Assembly (NCBI RefSeq): GCF_001591365.1
Contig: NZ_BCUT01000005.1
Span: forward strand, 372,001-436,000
DNA length: 64,000 nt
Direction: 5' to 3'
DNA from: Variovorax paradoxus NBRC 15149
Lineage (GTDB): Bacteria > Pseudomonadota > Gammaproteobacteria > Burkholderiales > Burkholderiaceae_C
Positions 36,738 through 45,408 of this stretch are shown piece after piece. A program made the translations under genes and the position numbers. Within the stretch, counting starts at the first letter, position 1. Each line of letters begins with the position of its first letter. Below the pieces are notes generated by a model. That model had not been told where the DNA came from. It ran no database searches and saw only the letters and a list, made by a program, of their open reading frames with translations.

Positions 36738-37451
36738 CTACTGCGGCAGGCGGACCTGCCCCTCCTCGTCGGCCACGCCGCTGACCATGCGGCCGTCCAC
36801 GGTCCTGGCCCGCACGGCCGCACCGGCGCTGGCACTGCTCATCGCGCGTGCTTCGGTGCTGACCACATAGCCTGGGCCTTCGGCAACGACCTTGATGGTC
36901 TGGCCCTGCTGGATCACGGCCACGCCGCGCATCAGTTCGCGCCTGAGCGGCGCGCCGGACGCGATGCGGTTGGCGGCCACCACGCCCTGCAGTTCGGCAA
37001 GGTCGGTCACGACCGAGCGCGGCAGGGCGGTGAGATCGCCATTGCGGGCGATGAAGTCGCCCGCGCCCAGGGCCTGGCCGGTATCGATGTTGCGCGCGGC
37101 CACCAGGTAGCGCCCCTCGACCGCCACATGGGCCAGCACATAGCGCGTCCAGGGCTTTTGCTCCGAGTGGCAGCGCAGGCCGACCGACACCCGGCCCCAC
37201 GCCGCGGCGCCGCGCGGCAGGAAGGCCTCGAGCGCATCGCAGGCGGGCAGCGGGCCCGATGCCGGCGCCTCGACGCGGATGCCGACCTTGCCCGGGAGTC
37301 CGGCGCTCTGGGCCTGCAGCAGCCGGTCGACGGCGGCGCGCGCATCGCCCGTGAGCGGCGCCGCGGCCACGCACATCGCCGCGCCCAGTCCGGCCGCCAG
37401 GGCAGGCAGCACGAGCTTCAGGCGGCGTGGGCGGCAAGGGATTTTTTCCAT
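36738..37451 (-). CDS. flgA: flagellar P-ring assembly chaperone FlgA
   Basis: The 237-residue protein has an N-terminal basic region and signal peptide (PALAAGLGAAMCVAAAP). The C-terminal SAF/FlgA domain includes YLVAARNIDTGQALGAGDF and GVAVIQQGQTIKVVAEGPG. FlgA is periplasmic and helps FlgI form the P ring. It is divergent from flgB. Confidence 0.95.
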   Translation of the reverse strand: MEKIPCRPRRLKLVLPALAAGLGAAMCVAAAPLTGDARAAVDRLLQAQSAGLPGKVGIRVEAPASGPLPACDALEAFLPRGAAAWGRVSVGLRCHSEQKPWTRYVLAHVAVEGRYLVAARNIDTGQALGAGDFIARNGDLTALPRSVVTDLAELQGVVAANRIASGAPLRRELMRGVAVIQQGQTIKVVAEGPGYVVSTEARAMSSASAGAAVRARTVDGRMVSGVADEEGQVRLPQ

Positions 37452-37617
37452 GATGGGTGCCCGGCAATTCTAGGAAGGCGCACCCGATCCGAAGATTCGA
37501 AGTGCACGCCAAATGCCCCTTTGTTCGGGCCATTGCGAACGCAGTGCATGCATAGACTCGCTTTCCATCTGTCGCCATGCCCCGCCAGGGACGCGACGCC
37601 TCGAAAGATGGAAACAC
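37452..37617. promoter_or_regulatory. flgA/flgB divergent intergenic region
   Basis: This 166-bp region should carry the class II promoters for flgA and for the long flgB-flgJ operon. Neither a sigma-28 element nor a clear sigma-54 GG-N10-GC element was found. FlhDC-dependent sigma-70 promoters would be expected in this group, but the FlhDC box was not identified. Confidence 0.4.
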
Positions 37618-38028
37618 ATGATCGACAAGCTGGATGCGGCGCTTCGCTTCAACCGCGAAGCACTGAACCTTCGGACGCAGCGCCAGGAAGTGCTCGCGGC
37701 CAACATCGCCCACGCCGACACGCCCAACTACAAGGCGCGTGACTTCGATTTTGCGAGCCGCCTGACGCAGGCGGTCGAGCACGGCCGCGCAACGCAGCAG
37801 CCGGTGCAGATGGCCGCCACCTCGGCGCGCCACATCCAGGCCGATGCGCCGTCCTCGATGCCCGAGCGCGACCTGCTGTACCGCGTGCCGAGCCAGGCCA
37901 GCATCGACGGCAACACGGTGGAGATGGACGCCGAGCGCATCAACTTCGCCGACAACGCGCTGCGCTACGAAGCCAACCTCACGGTGGTCAGCGCCAAGAT
38001 CAAGTCGCTGCTCTCCGCTGCGCAATAA
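37618..38028 (+). CDS. flgB: flagellar proximal rod protein FlgB
   Basis: The 136-residue rod protein has the N-terminal motif VLAANIAHADTPNYKARDFD. The C-terminal helix includes RINFADNALRYEANLTVVSA. It starts at 37618 (MIDKLDAALRFNREALN); longer in-frame starts extend into the promoter region. It is first in a nine-gene operon. Confidence 0.97.
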   Translation: MIDKLDAALRFNREALNLRTQRQEVLAANIAHADTPNYKARDFDFASRLTQAVEHGRATQQPVQMAATSARHIQADAPSSMPERDLLYRVPSQASIDGNTVEMDAERINFADNALRYEANLTVVSAKIKSLLSAAQ

Positions 38029-38045
38029 ACAGGAAGGAGCCGCAC

Positions 38046-38462
38046 ATGCCGCATCCCGGTGCTTCCATGAACATCTTCAGCGTGGCGGGCTCCGCCATGG
38101 CCGCGCAGTCGCAGCGCATGAACGTGACGGCCAGCAATCTTGCCAACGCCGAGAGCGTGGCCGGCGCCGACGGCAAGCCTTACCGCGCCAAGCAGGTGGT
38201 CTTCGAAGTCGACGCCTCGGGCCAGCAGGACATCGGCGGCGTGAAGGTGGCCGGCGTCATCGAGGACCCCTCGCCGCTGAAGATGGTCTTCGACCCGAAG
38301 AACCCGCATGCCGACGCCAAGGGCTACGTGGCCATGCCCAACGTCAACGTGGTCGAGGAGATGACCAACATGATTTCCGCCTCGCGCAGCTACCAGGCCA
38401 ACGTCGAGGTGCTCAACACCGCCAAGACGCTGATGGTCAAGACGCTGAGCATCGGCCAGTAA
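38046..38462 (+). CDS. flgC: flagellar rod protein FlgC
   Basis: The 138-residue rod protein contains FSVAGSAMAAQSQRMNVTAS and SNLANAES, and ends with the typical SYQANVEVLNTAKTLMVKTL helix. A strong AGGAAGGAG lies 7 bp before the ATG at 38046, which selects this start over the ATG at 38067. Confidence 0.97.
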   Translation: MPHPGASMNIFSVAGSAMAAQSQRMNVTASNLANAESVAGADGKPYRAKQVVFEVDASGQQDIGGVKVAGVIEDPSPLKMVFDPKNPHADAKGYVAMPNVNVVEEMTNMISASRSYQANVEVLNTAKTLMVKTLSIGQ

Positions 38463-38485
38463 CCCCCCACATCCCAACAAGAACC

Positions 38486-39172
38486 ATGGCCATTTCCGAC
38501 ACCTCTTCCATCTCCGGGCTCAACGCAGCCACCGCCGCGTCGAGCGCCGGCAACGTCTCGGGAGCGGACAGCGAGCAGCGCTTCCTCAAGCTGCTGGTGA
38601 CGCAGCTCAACAACCAGGACCCGCTCAACCCGATGGAGAACGCCGAGCTCACGTCGCAGCTCGCGCAGATGAGCACCGTGAGCGGCATCGAGCGGCTCAA
38701 CAGCGCGCTCAGCGGACTGGTGAACCAGACCGGCGCCAACCAGGTGCTGCAGGCGGCATCGCTCATTGGCTACAACGTGCTGTCGCCCGGCAACACCATC
38801 GCCGCCACGGAGCCCAAGGCCGGCGAGGAACCGGCGGCCGTGCCCTTTGCCGTGCAGCTGCCGGCCACCGCCGGCACCGTCGAGGTGAAGATCGTCAACG
38901 CCGCGGGCAACACCGTGCGCACCTTGACGCTCGGGCCGATGACCGAGGGCGTCAACGCCGTCAGCTGGGACGGCAAGGCCGACGACGGCAGCACGGCCCC
39001 GGCGGGCGCCTACAGCTTCAGCGTCGCGGCCGCCAACAACGGCACGCGCGTGGAGGCCACTTCGCTGGTCTTCTCGCAGGTGGCCGCCGTCAAGCAGGGC
39101 GCCAGCGGCGTCACGCTCGAACTGATGTCGGGCCAGAGCATCGGCCTGGCCGACGTGCGCATGTTCCTCTGA
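38486..39172 (+). CDS. flgD: flagellar hook-cap protein FlgD
   Basis: The 228-residue scaffolding protein has the N-terminal FLKLLVTQLNNQDPLNPMEN export/cap motif. FlgD Ig-like and Tudor-like domains follow (VEVKIVNAAGNTVRTLTLG). It caps the growing hook and is removed when the hook is finished. Confidence 0.97.
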   Translation: MAISDTSSISGLNAATAASSAGNVSGADSEQRFLKLLVTQLNNQDPLNPMENAELTSQLAQMSTVSGIERLNSALSGLVNQTGANQVLQAASLIGYNVLSPGNTIAATEPKAGEEPAAVPFAVQLPATAGTVEVKIVNAAGNTVRTLTLGPMTEGVNAVSWDGKADDGSTAPAGAYSFSVAAANNGTRVEATSLVFSQVAAVKQGASGVTLELMSGQSIGLADVRMFL

Positions 39173-39264
39173 GCAGCTGTCGCGCGCCGTCTTCCTCATC
39201 GGCAGCGGCCCGTGCGCCGCGGGCCATTTCTTCTTCTTCATTGCACTGAAACAAGGATTCGATC

Positions 39265-40479
39265 ATGGGCTTTTCCCAAGGCATCAGCGGCCTGTCCGCA
39301 GCCGCCGCCAACCTGGACGTCATCGGCAACAACATCGCCAATTCGGGCACGGTCGGCTTCAAGTCGGGCGCGGCAACCTTCCAGGACGTGTATGCGGGCT
39401 CGCGCGTCGGCCTGGGCGTGGCGGTGTCGGGCATCGTGCAGAACTTCACGCAGGGCTCGGTGCAGACCAGCAGCCGGCCGCTGGACGTGGCGATCCTCAA
39501 CGGCGACGGCTTCTTCCGCCTCAGCAGCCCGAGCGGCGAGGTGATGTATTCGCGCAATGGCCAGTTCACGCGCGACAAGGACGGCTTCATCGTCAACGCC
39601 GCGGGCCTGCGCCTGACGGGCTACGGCGTCTCCGCCACCGGCGGCCTGGACGGCGGCACGCCGGGCCCGCTGCAGGTCCAGACCACGGCCATGAGCCCGA
39701 AGGCGACCACCGCCATCAACGCCACCTTCAACCTGGACGCGCGCGGCACGGTGCCCACCAAGACGCCGTTCTCCGCCACCGATTCGGCCACCTTCAACTA
39801 TTCGAACGCGCTCGGCCCGGTGTTCGATTCGCTCGGCAATCCGCACGAGCTCGGCGTCTTCTTCGTGAAGACCGGCGCCAATGCCTGGGACGTGTACGGC
39901 GCGGCCGACGGCAGCGCGCTCAATGGCGGCGCGCCGATCTCGACGATGAGCTTCGACGGCAACGGCAACCTGCTCACGCCGGCCGGCGGCAAGCTGACGC
40001 TGCCCGCCATGAACTTCGGCAACGGCTCGGTGGCGCTCAACGCCACGGTCGACCTCTCGGGCACCACGCAGTTCGGCAACGTCAACGAGATCAAGACGCT
40101 CAAGCAGGACGGCTACACCTCCGGCACGCTGACCTCGTTCTCGATCAACCCCGACGGCACCATCACCGGCAAGTTCTCCAACGAACAGACCACGCTGATG
40201 GGCCAGGTGGTGCTGACCTCTTTCGCCAACCCCAACGGCCTGGAACCGATGGGCGAGAACGTCTGGGGCGAAACGCTGGCCTCGGGCCAGCCGCTCACCG
40301 GCACGCCGGGCGCGGGCACCAAGCAGGGCTCGCTCGCCTCGGGCGCGCTGGAGGCATCGAACGTTGACCTGACCTCCGAGCTCGTCAACCTGATCGTCGC
40401 GCAGCGCAGCTACCAGGCCAATGCGCAGACGGTGAAGACGCAGGATCAGGTCGTCCAGACCCTGATCAACATCCGCTGA
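39265..40479 (+). CDS. flgE: flagellar hook protein FlgE
   Basis: The 404-residue hook subunit begins MGFSQGISGLSAAAANLDVI and has GNNIANSGTVGFKSG near residue 26. It ends SYQANAQTVKTQDQVVQTL, the typical flg_bbr C-terminal helix. It is of normal size for the family. It follows flgD after 92 bp. Confidence 0.97.
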   Translation: MGFSQGISGLSAAAANLDVIGNNIANSGTVGFKSGAATFQDVYAGSRVGLGVAVSGIVQNFTQGSVQTSSRPLDVAILNGDGFFRLSSPSGEVMYSRNGQFTRDKDGFIVNAAGLRLTGYGVSATGGLDGGTPGPLQVQTTAMSPKATTAINATFNLDARGTVPTKTPFSATDSATFNYSNALGPVFDSLGNPHELGVFFVKTGANAWDVYGAADGSALNGGAPISTMSFDGNGNLLTPAGGKLTLPAMNFGNGSVALNATVDLSGTTQFGNVNEIKTLKQDGYTSGTLTSFSINPDGTITGKFSNEQTTLMGQVVLTSFANPNGLEPMGENVWGETLASGQPLTGTPGAGTKQGSLASGALEASNVDLTSELVNLIVAQRSYQANAQTVKTQDQVVQTLINIR

Positions 40480-40486
40480 GCCGCCC

Positions 40487-41233
40487 ATGGACCGCATGCT
40501 GTATGTCGCGATGAGCGGCGCCAAGCAGGCCATGGAGCAGCAGGCCTCCGTGGCCAACAACATGGCGAACGCCTCCACGCCCGGGTTCCGCGCGCAGATC
40601 AACAGCTTTCGCGCGGTGCCGGTGACCGATGGCGCCGAGGCGACGACGCGCGCCTACGTGGTTGCCACCACGCCGGGCGCCGACTTCAGCCACGGTCCGC
40701 TCACGGAAACCGGCCGCGCGCTCGACATCGCCATTCACGGCGACGGCTGGCTCGCGGTGCAGACGCCCGATGGCGGCGAGGCCTACACCCGCGTGGGCAA
40801 CCTGCAGGTGAACGCCGAGGGCCAGCTCACCACCATGGGCTCGCTGCCTGTGGCCGGCGATGCCGGCGCACTGACGGTGCCGCCCGGCTCCACTGTCGCG
40901 ATCGCGGCCAACGGCCTGGTCACCGCACGCGGTGCCGGCGACCCGGCCATCGGCATTGCCGAGGTGGGCCGGCTGAAGCTGGTCAACCCGCCCGTGGCCG
41001 ACCTGGTGCGCGGCGCCGACGGCCTCTTTCGCATGCGCGAGGGCCTCGCGCCGGCCGAGCCCGATGCGGCCGTGACCGTGACCACCGGCGCGGTCGAGGG
41101 CAGCAACGTCAACGGCGTGGAGGCCATGGTGGCCATGATCGCCAACGCCCGCAGCTTCGAGATGCAGATGAAGTCGATGCACAGCGCGGACGAGAACGCG
41201 CAGTCGGCCAACAAGCTGCTGGCGTACGGCTGA
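40487..41233 (+). CDS. flgF: flagellar rod protein FlgF
   Basis: The 248-residue proximal rod protein begins MDRMLYVAMSGAKQAMEQQA, with NNMANASTPGFRAQ. The C-terminus includes VEAMVAMIANARSFEMQMKS. It lies 7 bp after flgE. Confidence 0.97.
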   Translation: MDRMLYVAMSGAKQAMEQQASVANNMANASTPGFRAQINSFRAVPVTDGAEATTRAYVVATTPGADFSHGPLTETGRALDIAIHGDGWLAVQTPDGGEAYTRVGNLQVNAEGQLTTMGSLPVAGDAGALTVPPGSTVAIAANGLVTARGAGDPAIGIAEVGRLKLVNPPVADLVRGADGLFRMREGLAPAEPDAAVTVTTGAVEGSNVNGVEAMVAMIANARSFEMQMKSMHSADENAQSANKLLAYG

Positions 41234-41273
41234 GCCCGCGCCCCACCACCCATTTCCCCAAGGATTTTTTGCC

Positions 41274-42056
41274 ATGATGCGCTCGCTCTACATCGCCAAG
41301 ACCGGCCTGGATGCCCAGCAGACCCAACTCGACGTGGTGTCGAACAACCTTGCCAACGTCGGCACCACGGGCTTCAAGCGAAGCCGCGCCGTGTTCGAGG
41401 ACCTGATGTACCAGAACCTGCGCCAGGTCGGCGGCCAGACCTCGGACCAGACGCGGCTGCCTTCGGGCCTGCAGGTGGGCACCGGCGTGCACGTGGTCGC
41501 CACCGAGCGCATCCACTCGCAGGGCAACCTCACCAAGACCGACAAGCCGACCGACGTGGCCATCAACGGCGGCGGCTTCTTCCAGGTGCTGATGCCCGAC
41601 GGCACCACCGCCTACACGCGCGACGGCTCGTTCCAGACCGACCGCGACGGCCAGCTCGTCACGGCCAGCGGCTTTCCGGTGCAGCCGGCCATCACGCTGC
41701 CCGCGAACGCCACCAGCCTGACCATCGGCCGCGACGGCATCGTGTCGATCACGCAGGCCGGGCAGACCAACACGGTGCAGGTCGGGCAGCTGCAGCTGGC
41801 CACCTTCCTGAACCCGGCCGGCCTGCAGAGCAAGGGCGAGAACCTCTATGCGGAAACCGATGCCTCCGGCGCGCCGAACCAGGTCAACCCCGGCGTCGAC
41901 GGCGCGGGCATCCTGAGCCAGGGTTACGTGGAGGCTTCGAACGTCAACGTGGTGGAAGAGCTCGTGAACATGATCGCCACGCAGCGCGCCTACGAGATCA
42001 ACAGCAAGGCGGTCCAGACCTCGGACCAGATGCTGCAGCGCCTGGCGCAGTTATGA
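41274..42056 (+). CDS. flgG: flagellar distal rod protein FlgG
   Basis: The 260-residue protein is the main distal rod subunit. It begins MMRSLYIAKTGLDAQQTQLD and has NNLANVGTTGFKRSRAVFED. The C-terminus VVEELVNMIATQRAYEINSK is typical. Its stop overlaps the flgH start (ATGA). Confidence 0.98.
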   Translation: MMRSLYIAKTGLDAQQTQLDVVSNNLANVGTTGFKRSRAVFEDLMYQNLRQVGGQTSDQTRLPSGLQVGTGVHVVATERIHSQGNLTKTDKPTDVAINGGGFFQVLMPDGTTAYTRDGSFQTDRDGQLVTASGFPVQPAITLPANATSLTIGRDGIVSITQAGQTNTVQVGQLQLATFLNPAGLQSKGENLYAETDASGAPNQVNPGVDGAGILSQGYVEASNVNVVEELVNMIATQRAYEINSKAVQTSDQMLQRLAQL

Positions 42057-42739
42057 CCTCCCGCACCTTGCGCCTGGCGCCGTGGGTGGCGGTTGCCGTG
42101 CTGGCCTCGGGCTGCGCGCAGGTTCCGCGCGAGCCGCTGGTGCACCAGCCGATGACGGCGCGGGCGGACAACACGGCTTCTTCGATGCCGCGGCGTGCCA
42201 ACGGCGCGATCTTCCAGGACGGTCCCGGCGGCAGCGCGCTGTTCGAGGACCGCCGGCCGCGCAACGTGGGCGACATCCTGACCGTCGTCATCAGCGAGCG
42301 CGTCAACGCGAGCAAGAACTCGGGCGCGTCGGCAAGCCGCACGGGCAGCCTGGCGGCCGACTTCGCCGGCATTCCGAAGCTGCTGGGCTCGCTGCTCGAC
42401 GGGCAGGACGCCAAGCTGTCGGGCGGCAACAAGCTCGACGCCAAGGGCGGCGCCAACGCCAACAACACCTTCAACGGCGTGATCACGGTCACGGTGGTGG
42501 ACGTGATGCGCAACGGCAACCTGCTGGTGAGCGGCGAGAAGCAGATGGGCATCAACCAGGGCACCGAATACATCCGGTTCTCGGGCGTGGTGAACCCGCG
42601 CACGGTCTCGGGCAACAACACCGTGCCCTCGACGCTGGTGGCCGATGCGCGCATCGAGTACACGGCCAAGGGCTACATCGACGAGGCGCAGCACATGGGA
42701 TGGATGCAGCGCTTCTTCTTGAACGTCATGCCGTTTTGA
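42053..42739 (+). CDS. flgH: flagellar L-ring lipoprotein FlgH
   Basis: The 228-residue outer-membrane protein has a lipobox LASGC with C21 as the lipid anchor. The mature part includes GSALFEDRRPRNVGDILTVV and GNNTVPSTLVADARIEYTAK. It forms the L ring. Its last base is shared with the flgI start (TGATG). Confidence 0.97.
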   Translation: MTSRTLRLAPWVAVAVLASGCAQVPREPLVHQPMTARADNTASSMPRRANGAIFQDGPGGSALFEDRRPRNVGDILTVVISERVNASKNSGASASRTGSLAADFAGIPKLLGSLLDGQDAKLSGGNKLDAKGGANANNTFNGVITVTVVDVMRNGNLLVSGEKQMGINQGTEYIRFSGVVNPRTVSGNNTVPSTLVADARIEYTAKGYIDEAQHMGWMQRFFLNVMPF

Positions 42740-43872
42740 TGACTCACCCCCAAATCATGAATTTCTTCTGCAATGTGCGTTCGTTGATCGGCTTTGCGGC
42801 GCTGTGCGCCATCACCCTGTGTTCACCGGCGCAGGCCGAGCGGCTGAAGGAGCTCGCGAGCATCCAGGGCGTGCGCGACAACCCGCTGATCGGCTACGGC
42901 CTCATGGTCGGGCTCGACGGCACGGGCGACCAGACGATGCAGACACCGTTCACCACGCAGAGCCTCAACAACATGCTGCAGCAGCTGGGCATCACGATTC
43001 CGCAGGGCGTGAACATGCAGCTCAAGAACGTGGCGGCGGTGATGGTCACGGCCACGCTGCCTTCGTTCGCGCGGCCCGGCCAGAACATCGACGTGACGGT
43101 GTCCTCGATGGGCAATGCCAAGAGCCTGCGCGGCGGCACGCTGCTGATGACGCCGCTCAAGGGCGTCGACGGGCAGGTCTATGCGATCGCGCAGGGCAAC
43201 ATGGTGGTCGGCGGCGCGGGCGCGTCGGCCAACGGCAGCAAGGCGCAGGTCAACCAGCTCAGCTCGGGCCGCATTCCGGCCGGCGCACTGGTGGAGCGCA
43301 GCGTCGAGGCGCCGGTGGGCGGCGAAGGCAGCTTCACGCTCGAGCTCAACCGCTCCGACTTCGGCACCGTGCAGCTGGCGGCCGAAGCCATCAACCGGCA
43401 GTTCGGCGCGGGCACGGCGCAGGCGCTCGACGCCCGGGTGATCCAGGTGCAGGCACCCGCGCCGCAGGAGCGCGTGGGCTTTCTCGCGCGGCTCGAGAGC
43501 CTCGAAGTGACGCCGACGCAGGCGGTCGCGCGCGTGGTGGTCAATGCGCGCACCGGCTCCGTGGTCATGAACCAGGCGGTGCGCGTGAACGACTGCGCGG
43601 TGGCGCACGGCAACCTCTCGGTGGTCATCAACACGGATCCGGTGGTGAGCCAGCCCAATGCATTTTCCGGCGGCTCCACGGTGGTCGGGCAGACCTCGCA
43701 GATCTCGATCAGCCAGGGCGGCGGCGCGCTGCAGATGGTGCGCGGCGGCGCCTCGCTGGCCGATGTGATCAAGGGCCTGAACAGCCTGGGCGCCAATCCG
43801 CAGGACCTGGTGTCGATCCTGCAGGCCATGAAGTCCGCCGGCGCGCTGCGCGCCGAGCTCGAGATCATCTGA
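42739..43872 (+). CDS. flgI: flagellar P-ring protein FlgI
   Basis: The 377-residue periplasmic protein has a signal peptide ending near SPAQAERLKE. Typical motifs are IQGVRDNPLIGYGLMVGLDG and GTGDQTMQTPFTTQSLNNML. It ends with ADVIKGLNSLGANPQDLVSI. The ATG at 42739 overlaps flgH; the ATG at 42757 (MNFFCNVRS) is also possible. Confidence 0.97.
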   Translation: MTHPQIMNFFCNVRSLIGFAALCAITLCSPAQAERLKELASIQGVRDNPLIGYGLMVGLDGTGDQTMQTPFTTQSLNNMLQQLGITIPQGVNMQLKNVAAVMVTATLPSFARPGQNIDVTVSSMGNAKSLRGGTLLMTPLKGVDGQVYAIAQGNMVVGGAGASANGSKAQVNQLSSGRIPAGALVERSVEAPVGGEGSFTLELNRSDFGTVQLAAEAINRQFGAGTAQALDARVIQVQAPAPQERVGFLARLESLEVTPTQAVARVVVNARTGSVVMNQAVRVNDCAVAHGNLSVVINTDPVVSQPNAFSGGSTVVGQTSQISISQGGGALQMVRGGASLADVIKGLNSLGANPQDLVSILQAMKSAGALRAELEII

Positions 43873-43880
43873 GCATCGCC

Positions 43881-44864
43881 ATGGCCATCACCGAAAGCAG
43901 AAGCGGCGCGCTGGACCAGCGCCTTGCACTCGACGTGCAGGGCGTCGATGCCTTGCGCTACACCGTGCGCAGCTCGCCCGAAGAGGGGCTGAAGCAGGTG
44001 TCGCGCCAGTTCGAGGCACTGTTCATGAACATGGTGCTCAAGAGCATGCGCGAGGCCACGCCTTCGAGCGGACTGCTGGAGAACCGCGACCAGAAGATCT
44101 ACATGTCGATGCTCGACCAGCAGCTCGCGCAGAACCTCTCGGGGCGCGGCGTGGGCCTGGCCGAGGCCATGCTCGCGCAGCTCAGCCGCGCAGCGCCCTC
44201 GGGAGAAACAGACGGCGGCGGCAGCGAAGGCATCTCGCTCGCGCCCCGCGCGGGCATTCCGCTCACACCGCAGTCGGGCATTCCGCTCGGTTCGTCGCCA
44301 CTGCCATCGTCATTGCCATCCGCACCGGCAAGGCCATCGGCCGCATCGGTGGACCTGGGCATCTACCAGCGCAACAGCGACCGCTCGGCCGCGGGCGCCG
44401 TGGCCTCGCTGCAGGGCAATGTCGACAGCTTCGTGCAGCGCATGGGCGGCTCCGCGCAGGTGGCGAGCGAGGCGAGCGGCGTGCCCGCGCCGCTGATCCT
44501 CGCGCAGGCCGCACTCGAATCGGGCTGGGGCAAGCGCGAGATCCGGGCCGACGACGGCACCCAGAGCTTCAACCTGTTCGGCATCAAGGCCGACCGCAGC
44601 TGGAAGGGTCCGGTGGTGGAGACCACCACGACCGAATACGTGGACGGCGAGCCGCAGCGCGTGCGCGCGAAGTTCAGGGCCTACGCGTCCTACGACGAGG
44701 CCTTCACCGACTACGCCCGGTTCATCACGCGCAACCCGCGCTACGCCGGCGTGCTGGCCGCCGATACACCGGCCGAGGCCGCGCACGGCCTGCAGAAGGC
44801 CGGCTACGCCACCGATCCGCAATACGGGCAGAAGCTCGTTCGCATCATGCAGAAGTTCAGCTGA
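43881..44864 (+). CDS. flgJ: flagellar rod-assembly protein / muramidase FlgJ
   Basis: The 327-residue dual-domain protein has an N-terminal rod-binding domain (residues 1-105, with SRQFEALFMNMVLKSMREA). A Pro/Ser-rich linker follows (about 115-160, with AGIPLTPQSGIPLGSS). The C-terminal glucosaminidase domain has ILAQAALESGWGKREI with the catalytic Glu. It opens peptidoglycan for the rod. The two-domain form is typical of beta- and gammaproteobacteria. It is followed after 10 bp by cheW. Confidence 0.96.
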   Translation: MAITESRSGALDQRLALDVQGVDALRYTVRSSPEEGLKQVSRQFEALFMNMVLKSMREATPSSGLLENRDQKIYMSMLDQQLAQNLSGRGVGLAEAMLAQLSRAAPSGETDGGGSEGISLAPRAGIPLTPQSGIPLGSSPLPSSLPSAPARPSAASVDLGIYQRNSDRSAAGAVASLQGNVDSFVQRMGGSAQVASEASGVPAPLILAQAALESGWGKREIRADDGTQSFNLFGIKADRSWKGPVVETTTTEYVDGEPQRVRAKFRAYASYDEAFTDYARFITRNPRYAGVLAADTPAEAAHGLQKAGYATDPQYGQKLVRIMQKFS

Positions 44865-44874
44865 AGGAATCCAT

Positions 44875-45384
44875 ATGGCAGAGATCATGACCCCCCCACA
44901 ACACCGGGGCGCCGCGGCGCCTGCCACCTCGAGCCGGCTGGAGGTGGTGACCTTCACGCTGGGCCAGGAGGAATACGGCATCGACATCCAGAAGGTGCAG
45001 GAGCTGCGCGGCTACGACGCGGTGACGCGCATCGCGAACGCGCCGGAATACATCAAGGGCGTGGTGAACCTGCGCGGGATCATCGTCCCGATCATCGACA
45101 TGCGCATCAAGTTCAGGCTGGGCACGCCCAGCTACGACCAGTTCACGGTGGTGATCGTGCTGAACATCGCAGGTCGCGTGGTGGGCATGGTGGTGGACAG
45201 CGTGTCGGACGTGATCACCTTGAGCGCGGAGCAGATCAAGCCGGCGCCGGAGATGGGCTCGGTGCTGGACACCGATTACCTGATCGGCCTGGGCACGCTG
45301 GACGAGCGGATGCTGATCCTGGTGGACATCGACCGGCTGATGTCCAGCGACGAGATGGGCCTGGTCGAGAAGATCGCCGCCTGA
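44875..45384 (+). CDS. cheW: chemotaxis coupling protein CheW (copy 1)
   Basis: The 169-residue CheW links receptors to the CheA kinase. Family motifs include TFTLGQEEYGIDIQKVQELR and GVVNLRGIIVPIIDMR. After residue 25 it is identical in protein sequence to the second CheW at 48896-49411; the two differ only in the first ~25 residues. It is 10 bp after flgJ, so it may be read with the hook operon. No cheA is in the window. Confidence 0.97.
   Translation: MAEIMTPPQHRGAAAPATSSRLEVVTFTLGQEEYGIDIQKVQELRGYDAVTRIANAPEYIKGVVNLRGIIVPIIDMRIKFRLGTPSYDQFTVVIVLNIAGRVVGMVVDSVSDVITLSAEQIKPAPEMGSVLDTDYLIGLGTLDERMLILVDIDRLMSSDEMGLVEKIAA
44951..45384 (+). repeat. 434-bp direct repeat, cheW copy 1
   Basis: This stretch matches 48978-49411 base for base except for three silent changes (gaa/gag, gca/gcg, gat/gac third positions). 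The match ends at the stop codon. It covers all but the N-terminal part of cheW. Confidence 0.97.
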
Positions 45385-45408
45385 GACGGCGCGCACGGAG
45401 CAATCGAC

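Noticed and set aside
44758..44770. gccgatac inside flgJ as a possible sigma-28 -10 box for cheW
   Set aside because: The 8 bases at the correct upstream spacing (ctacgccg) do not resemble a sigma-28 -35.
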